The notes beneath the pieces are model-generated. The model saw nothing but the letters and a program-made list of their open reading frames with translations, had not been told where the DNA came from and made no database searches. A DNA stretch of 8,927 nucleotides from Bacillota bacterium (lineage in GTDB: Bacteria; Bacillota; Clostridia; Christensenellales; Pumilibacteraceae), in NCBI GenBank assembly GCA_009787685.1, contig WQSV01000045.1, forward strand, positions 1-8,927. The letters are read 5' to 3'. Positions 5,393 to 8,927 of the stretch are shown piece after piece. Each line of letters opens with the position of its first letter. The stretch's first letter is position 1. A program made the position numbers and the translations under genes.

Positions 5393-7375
5393 CTAAACAG
5401 CAGTTCCTGCTCCAACTTCGGCAATCTCCGTCATTCTTTCAAACATTTTGTGTTCGCGAATGTGTTCGAGCATTTTCTCTTTCAGTTCTGGAAGAGTTTT
5501 TGAAAGTGACGCAAATTCGTTTGTCAACATGAATTTGGTGTGAATTGAAATATGCCAACTGTGGTCATCGACTTCAAGAACTTGCAGCTCCTTGTCAAGG
5601 AAATCACTGTTTTCTTTTTCCGCACGATTGATATGAAGTGCTTCGACATCTTTGCTGAACTCCCAATCACCATAGCCAAGTGCTTGCAAGATTTTGAACC
5701 TTGTTGTGTCGGCAAGCTTGCCCGCTTGATCATGAAAAACTCCCATTCGAAGCAGTTCAAACATCATGTTTTGTCTTGCAGCTGGTGTGTTTGAAAGTTC
5801 ATTTTCCGTCAAGAAAATGACATCATCACTCACTATGTCATTAGAGTTAAACGTCAAAACTTCCGTTTCACCGTTCGCTCCTGCGACACGAAGCAATCTT
5901 CCATTTGTTGCAAACTGCTTATAGAGTCTTAGCAAATGTTTCGTCAATCTTCTTGTTGCATGCTTTATTTGCTCCGCGCTCACCATCAATCTCGTGTCAT
6001 CTTGCTCAATGAGCAATTGCAACGCGACACCAGAGTTAACAGAGTTTGGAGCATTTGAACTCCTCATGATTTCACTGACACCCGTTGTCGTTATAAACTC
6101 GTGCAAGAGTCTGTCTTCTTCGGCGTTGAATTCTGGTGGAACTCGCCCAATGTCGAGCATGCGCGGCATGATTGACCCTTGACGATAAGACAAAATTTTT
6201 CCCGGAGCAAGACCCTCTTCTTGAAGATTGTCAATGTCAACAGACCCGTCTTCCACCGCAAGAACTCCCGTTGCTATGCGGTTCAAAAATTCGTGCTTGC
6301 GGTTTTTTACGGCGTTGTAGGCTCTTTGAATCGGAATGCACCTTTCTATCATGCTTGTTCCAAAAAAACACCCGGGACGAGTGAGCGCAACTTGACGAAT
6401 GAACGGCAAGTCTCTTTTTCCATCTTCTCCGTTGACATACGGAAGCTTTCCATAGTGCAAAAGAACATCACCCGCAACGATTGCAAGTTCACCCTCCGGA
6501 AGCTCATTTGTCGGACGAGTGTAGCGCTCTATCACAAGACAATACTCTTCACTATGCTCACGATTGATTGCAAGTTGAGTTTGTCCACTCATGAAAGAAA
6601 CGCTTGATTGAGAAAGAACATCCGTTTTTGCGGGATTGACTTTTGCCCCCCACATTCTCTCAATTTGACTAATTTCAACCGCCTTCGCGTGAATAATACT
6701 TTGACACTCTTCAATTGAAGATGCAAGAATTGAAGACGGAAAAATTTCATATGGTGGGCAGACATCAACGCGGAGTTCGCCTTCAAAGACGGCTTTGCCT
6801 GAGTTTGGAGTTTGAAGTTTGGAATTTAAAGTTGATGCAAAATTATTTTCATCCTCAACTCCACACTCACCCTTAATTCTTCCAATCTCTCGTCCTCCAT
6901 TCCTGTCCCAAGTCGTTTTATAGAACGCTGTTCCAGTCAATTCAGACCAGTAGGTTGCTTCAAGAATTTTTTCTTCTAGTTCAAGTTTTTGATATGCGCC
7001 GTCGATTATTTTTGTCGACAATCTTGCAAGGCGAACGGCATCATCATCAGACGAACGGGCCCGAACAGCCATGCGTGGCCGAACCCTGCTGAGTCTCGCT
7101 TGACGAGACTCCACCATCGGTGCAATGTGATTAAAAACTTCTCTTTCTTGCCAAAAGAATTCTCGAGACAAATCCTCAATCTCGCCACCCGCATTAATCA
7201 AACAGTGTTGACGGCCAATTAAAAAGTTTGCGTTTAGTTGCCATTGAGACTCAAACTGAGAACGTTCTCTTGCTCTCTCGTTGTAGTCTTGCGTGACAGA
7301 ACTGACAATGTCCTCTCTGAATCGAACAACCTCTTCATCCAAATTTCTGTTTTTTAATTTTTTTGAGTTTTTCAT
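5393..7375 (-). CDS. Portal protein, P22-like type
   Basis: This is a 660-aa portal subunit; P22 gp1 is about 725 aa. Twelve copies form the ring at one capsid vertex through which terminase pumps DNA. The ATG at 7375 has CGGAG about 12 nt upstream. Supporting segments are the N-terminal region RERSQFESQWQLNANFLIGR (36-55), RVRPRMAVRARSSDDDAVRLA (about 97-117, conserved in this portal type), YWSELTGTAFYKTTWD (142-157) and LRVDVCPPYEIFPSS (201-215), with the helical clip and stem region further on (FFGTSMIERCIPIQRAYN) and a charged C-terminal part. It lies between the terminase and scaffold genes as in P22. Residues about 169-192 (GVEDENNFASTLNSKLQTPN) are the translation of an inserted heptamer repeat in a loop between two predicted strands (separate entry). 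Portal assignment is strong; the P22-like subfamily is by resemblance. Confidence 0.85.
   Translation of the reverse strand: MKNSKKLKNRNLDEEVVRFREDIVSSVTQDYNERARERSQFESQWQLNANFLIGRQHCLINAGGEIEDLSREFFWQEREVFNHIAPMVESRQARLSRVRPRMAVRARSSDDDAVRLARLSTKIIDGAYQKLELEEKILEATYWSELTGTAFYKTTWDRNGGREIGRIKGECGVEDENNFASTLNSKLQTPNSGKAVFEGELRVDVCPPYEIFPSSILASSIEECQSIIHAKAVEISQIERMWGAKVNPAKTDVLSQSSVSFMSGQTQLAINREHSEEYCLVIERYTRPTNELPEGELAIVAGDVLLHYGKLPYVNGEDGKRDLPFIRQVALTRPGCFFGTSMIERCIPIQRAYNAVKNRKHEFLNRIATGVLAVEDGSVDIDNLQEEGLAPGKILSYRQGSIMPRMLDIGRVPPEFNAEEDRLLHEFITTTGVSEIMRSSNAPNSVNSGVALQLLIEQDDTRLMVSAEQIKHATRRLTKHLLRLYKQFATNGRLLRVAGANGETEVLTFNSNDIVSDDVIFLTENELSNTPAARQNMMFELLRMGVFHDQAGKLADTTRFKILQALGYGDWEFSKDVEALHINRAEKENSDFLDKELQVLEVDDHSWHISIHTKFMLTNEFASLSKTLPELKEKMLEHIREHKMFERMTEIAEVGAGTAV
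6797..6872. repeat. Translated heptamer-armed element inside the portal gene
   Basis: Left arm TGAGTTTGGAGTT (6800-6812) pairs with AACTCCACACTCA (6857-6869) at 12 of 13 positions. The left array continues through AAGTTTG and GAATTTA units to about 6827. The loop AAAGTTGATGCAAAATTATT and the core TTTCATCCTCAACTC (6848-6862) match those of border copies 1 and 4. On the minus strand the element is open in the portal frame and encodes about residues 169-192, including NSKLQTPNS. Its heptamer class (GAGTTTG) differs from the GAATATT class at most borders. Confidence 0.85.
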
Positions 7376-7403
7376 AAATATAAATTCTCCGAATTTTTTA
7401 TTA

Positions 7404-7447
7404 GTGAATAATGAATCGTGAACAACGATTAATTATTAGTTATTCAC
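7404..7447. repeat. Heptamer-armed hairpin, border copy 7, overlapping a stop codon
   Basis: Outer arms GTGAATAA (7404-7411) and TTATTCAC (7440-7447) pair perfectly, with an inner AATCGT-GAACA-ACGATT stem (7414-7430). Read in sevens, the left half is TGAATAA, TGAATCG, TGAACAA. The right outer arm includes the stop codon and last codons of the zinc-ribbon gene. No TTTATCCTCACC core is present. It may weakly attenuate minus-strand transcription, but no clear U-tract follows. Confidence 0.7.
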
Positions 7448-7691
7448 TCTTGTTTTTTGTCGACTTCGGCGTCTTCTTTGTCTCAACATCTTCGTCAGCC
7501 TTCACAACTTCCTCTTTTTTGGCTGTTTTAAACTCATTTTTTAACAAGTCCATTAGTCCCTTTGCACACTCTGAGCAAATGTTGAGTGCACCCCCAATGC
7601 CAAGACGTGAATGCTTGATAGTCATGTTTGCAAAGTTCTTGCAAACCCCAAACTCACATCTGATTCGATACTTCGGTTTTATTAATTCCAT
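7440..7691 (-). CDS. Small zinc-ribbon protein, 83 aa
   Basis: The start is set at the ATG at 7691, which has AAAAGGAG about 10 nt upstream; the in-frame ATG at 7715 lies upstream of that site inside a hairpin and is less likely. Residues 12-42 contain two cysteine pairs, CEFGVC (Cys12, Cys17) and CSEC (Cys39, Cys42), spaced as in a zinc-ribbon or zinc-knuckle fold. The rest is a Lys- and Glu-rich tail from about residue 52 that is probably disordered. Small proteins with this pattern (a CX4C pair, a stretch ending NIC, then CX2C) are common in phage packaging regions, but their function is not known to me; nucleic-acid or protein binding is the usual guess. It lies between the 97-aa gene and the portal gene. 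Zinc binding is inferred from cysteine spacing. Confidence 0.7.
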   Translation of the reverse strand: MELIKPKYRIRCEFGVCKNFANMTIKHSRLGIGGALNICSECAKGLMDLLKNEFKTAKKEEVVKADEDVETKKTPKSTKNKSE

Positions 7692-7701
7692 AAAATTTTT
7701 T

Positions 7702-7723
7702 CTCCTTTTCGCCACTTTGTGGC
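7702..7723 (-). promoter_or_regulatory. Hairpin next to the zinc-ribbon ribosome binding site
   Basis: On the coding strand GCCAC-AAA-GTGGC (7711-7723) ends two bases before AAAAGGAG (7702-7709). The 5-bp stem with a 3-base AAA centre has the same form as the palindromes in the two arrays (compare GTATC-AAA-GATAC). It could modulate translation or be a solitary copy of that repeat; being short, it could also be chance. Confidence 0.4.
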
Positions 7724-7751
7724 TATTTTTATTTTAAAAAATTGAACCAAA

Positions 7752-7792
7752 AAAGTGAAGAGCGCCAAAACTGGACTTACCCACTTCACTTT
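7752..7792 (-). terminator. Possible terminator or structured RNA after the 97-aa gene
   Basis: AAAGTGAAG (7752-7760) and CTTCACTTT (7784-7792) are perfect 9-bp inverted repeats around a 23-base interior that contains a small CCA-GTTT-TGG inner stem. On the minus strand the second arm runs into six Ts before GG. The U-tract is short and overlaps the stem, so this may be a weak attenuator within a late operon rather than a full terminator. This border (7692-7857) is the only one in the window without the heptamer element. Confidence 0.4.
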
Positions 7793-7857
7793 GAAAGTTT
7801 CTATTAAATTGTTTGTTTTCTCCTGCTTTTTTTGTCAAATTGTTTTTCCTCTTGTTG

Positions 7858-8151
7858 CTAATCAAATAGTGATGTTTGTCCAATTAAGTTTTTTTTGGTC
7901 TTTTTTTCAAACACGATTAATTCTTTGATTAGGCGTCTTTTTTCTTTTTCAAGTTCTTCAAGAGTCATAGATTCATTTTTTTCACTGTCAAGTTCAAGAA
8001 GCATTTTGATTGCTGCAAGATCTGGGAGAACTTTTTTTTTCACAGTTTTGGTTTTAATGAGGTCACCTTCAGCGTTATGTTCTTCGGTCTTTTCTTCAAT
8101 GTCATAGCCAAGGGCTTTGTTCCTTAATGCGTTATAGAGTTTTTTGTCCAT
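7858..8151 (-). CDS. Small phage protein, possibly small-terminase-like, 97 aa
   Basis: The ATG at 8151 gives the N-terminus MDKKLYNALRNKALGYDIEE. The frame is open further upstream, but only through repeat DNA. Unlike its neighbours it has no clear AGGAG site (GTTAGAAACT precedes the ATG). The pattern ALGYD (13-17), a beta hairpin with a charged turn (EGDLIKTKTVKKK), then PDLAAIKMLL (43-52) resembles proteins I know from Firmicutes phages as small-terminase-like or DNA-binding proteins, though those continue with a longer PD-A---LKNR region. The C-terminal third is a Lys/Glu-rich helix (62-88). The last residues, GQTSLFD, match the QL(S/D)LF sliding-clamp binding motif except at the second position. 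It follows TerL, whereas a small terminase gene usually precedes it, so the assignment is tentative. Confidence 0.55.
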   Translation of the reverse strand: MDKKLYNALRNKALGYDIEEKTEEHNAEGDLIKTKTVKKKVLPDLAAIKMLLELDSEKNESMTLEELEKEKRRLIKELIVFEKKTKKNLIGQTSLFD

Positions 8152-8160
8152 AGTTTCTAA

Positions 8161-8471
8161 CGAATAGTGAATAGTGCAAATAGATGTTTTAAATTTTCTA
8201 GAAATAAAAAATATTTTTTTGACAAGGGGTCTTCGACCCTCTTGACGAAGAGTGTAAATGCATGCAGAACCCGACAGAGCAGTCGAAGACTGTTGACAAG
8301 GGTCTTCAACCCCTATGTTGGGGCAGCTCCATGTAAAAGTAATCTCCGACAAAAGGATTGAAAATCCTTGACAAGAGTCTTCGTCCCCTTTGTTGGGGAT
8401 TTCTAGTGGAAGCAGTTTCCGACAAGAGGGCTGAAATCCCTTGACAACCATTATTCACTATTCACTGTTAA
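8161..8471. repeat. Composite border element 8: heptamer arms enclosing palindrome array B
   Basis: GAATAGTGAATAGTG (8162-8176) and the inverted array ATTCACTATTCACTGTTAA (8453-8471) are of a third heptamer class (GAATAGT/GAATAGT) and pair with each other. The right arm ends against the TerL stop codon (8472-8474), and the left arm abuts the leader of the 97-aa gene. No TTTATCCTCACC core is recognised. Between them lies palindrome array B. Apart from this, the 320-bp gap holds only an AT-rich stretch (8177-8220) in which I see nothing. Confidence 0.75.
8221..8445. repeat. Array of short palindromes with 3-nt centres (array B)
   Basis: Palindromes with TTC or GAA centres: GGGTC-TTC-GACCC (8227-8239), CAGTC-GAA-GACTG (8280-8292), GGGTC-TTC-AACCC (8300-8312, one mismatch), AAGGATT-GAA-AATCCTT (8353-8369) and AGGGCT-GAA-ATCCCT (8427-8441, one mismatch). 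Two wider stems of TGTTGGGG with CTCCGACA or TTTCCGAC lie between (from 8317 and 8391). The left third (8221-8300) is close to the reverse complement of array A from 2461 to 2545, including GCTCTGTCGGGTTCTGC followed by a variable stretch, so the two arrays lie partly in opposite orientations about 5.8 kb apart. Confidence 0.85.
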
Positions 8472-8927
8472 TTAAACTCTCCTTCGCCTCTTCCTAATCA
8501 GTTTCTCTTTGTGCAACTGAATGTCACTCTTCTGCTCCCCATCTCCCACTTTATCTTGCCTTGAACAAAGATAATATCTCATCTCATCAAGGGCATGATC
8601 ATCCTTTTTTTTGGGAACATCGTTGCTTGCCCAGAAATATTGTTTTATTTCTCGAATAAGGTTTTTACAAGTGTTAAAAATGTAAAGGCTTGGCTTTTCG
8701 TCATGCAATTTTAGGTATTGCTTCACCTTGTTAATGCCATAGAAAAGGTCTTTGTTGACAGCTGAATTCGTGACAATTCCTTCATCATAAAACAACTCTT
8801 TGACACTCTTTGCGTTCGCAAGCGTTCGCTGTCCCGCTGCGCTGTCTATCAATGCGGAATATCTTCCTCGTCCGTCAGAGTGCCACCCTAGCCCTTCTGA
8901 AATCGATTTTATGGCATTTGCATGCTC
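8472..8927 (-). CDS. terL: Terminase large subunit, C-terminal part (partial)
   Basis: The reading frame is open to the right edge, giving 151 C-terminal residues; the ATPase domain and start lie outside. TerL is the packaging motor: it cuts concatemeric DNA and pumps it through the portal. This part is the RuvC/RNase H-like nuclease domain. ALIDSAAGQRTLANAK (about 25-40 of the visible part) corresponds to the second acidic nuclease motif, and KKDDHALDEMRYYL to the last, a DHALD-[AE]-[ML]-RY pattern that is one of the most recognisable large-terminase signatures. The protein ends in a basic KRRRRV tail. Its position directly upstream of the portal region supports the call. The stop codon lies against a heptamer arm. 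Alternative assignments are unlikely. Confidence 0.88.
   Translation of the reverse strand, partial: EHANAIKSISEGLGWHSDGRGRYSALIDSAAGQRTLANAKSVKELFYDEGIVTNSAVNKDLFYGINKVKQYLKLHDEKPSLYIFNTCKNLIREIKQYFWASNDVPKKKDDHALDEMRYYLCSRQDKVGDGEQKSDIQLHKEKLIRKRRRRV

Noticed and set aside
6179..6607. 142-codon plus-strand frame opposite the portal gene
   Set aside because: It is antisense to a well-supported portal coding sequence and has no recognisable protein features or ribosome binding site.
7692..7715. Longer start for the zinc-ribbon protein (MAKRRKNF...)
   Set aside because: The ribosome binding site AAAAGGAG lies inside this extension, between the two ATGs, and fits only the downstream ATG at 7691.
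8221..8445. Array B as a CRISPR array
   Set aside because: The repeats are short palindromes of differing sequence with no constant-length repeat and spacer pattern, and no cas gene is present.
8152..8451. Upstream extension of the 97-aa frame through array B
   Set aside because: The added residues are translated palindromes and heptamers, and the phage-like N-terminus begins at MDKKLYN; the absence of a strong ribosome binding site there leaves slight doubt.

Overview
This window reads as part of the head and tail morphogenesis module of a tailed double-stranded DNA phage or prophage with a low-GC Gram-positive (Firmicutes, probably Clostridia-like) host. The support is AT-rich DNA, strong AGGAG-type ribosome binding sites, the standard genetic code, and capsid and portal sequences of a type I associate with Clostridia phages. 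All credible genes lie on the minus strand. In transcription order (right to left) they are: C-terminal part of terminase large subunit; a 97-aa protein resembling phage small-terminase-like proteins; an 83-aa zinc-ribbon protein; a P22-like portal; a scaffold; the major capsid protein; a 111-aa unknown; a predicted head-tail adaptor (P22 gp4 position); a beta-propeller-like protein of the size and position of P22 gp10; and the first 42 codons of another gene. Family calls rest on recognised motifs, sizes and gene order, not on a database search.

Layout: 1-126 partial gene; 202-1590 gp10-like; 1688-2278 adaptor; 2653-2988 unknown; 3102-4259 capsid; 4364-5167 scaffold; 5393-7375 portal; 7440-7691 zinc ribbon; 7858-8151 small-terminase-like; 8472-8927 TerL. 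The proteins fit one process: terminase docks on the portal and fills a procapsid built by scaffold and capsid protein, after which adaptor and propeller proteins close the portal and begin the tail. No maturation protease is seen between portal and capsid, as in P22.

The most unusual content is non-coding. Eight of the nine gene borders hold the same kind of element: short AT-rich tandem heptamers (such as GAATATT or GAATATG) on one side, inverted heptamers on the other, and, at five borders, a conserved TTTATCCTCACC-like core just inside the second arm. The heptamer differs from copy to copy, but in most copies the two arms still match each other. One more copy, with a different heptamer (GAGTTTG), lies in frame inside the portal gene and is translated. 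In three borders the loop carries a long structured insert: two are arrays of short palindromes with changing stems and a constant 3-nt centre (about 2328-2621 and 8221-8445), and one is another structured segment (about 5250-5350). On the coding strand the arm after each gene is rich in stop codons in several frames, while the arm before each gene is largely stop-free. I do not recognise this as a named element family; it is my main candidate for something undescribed.
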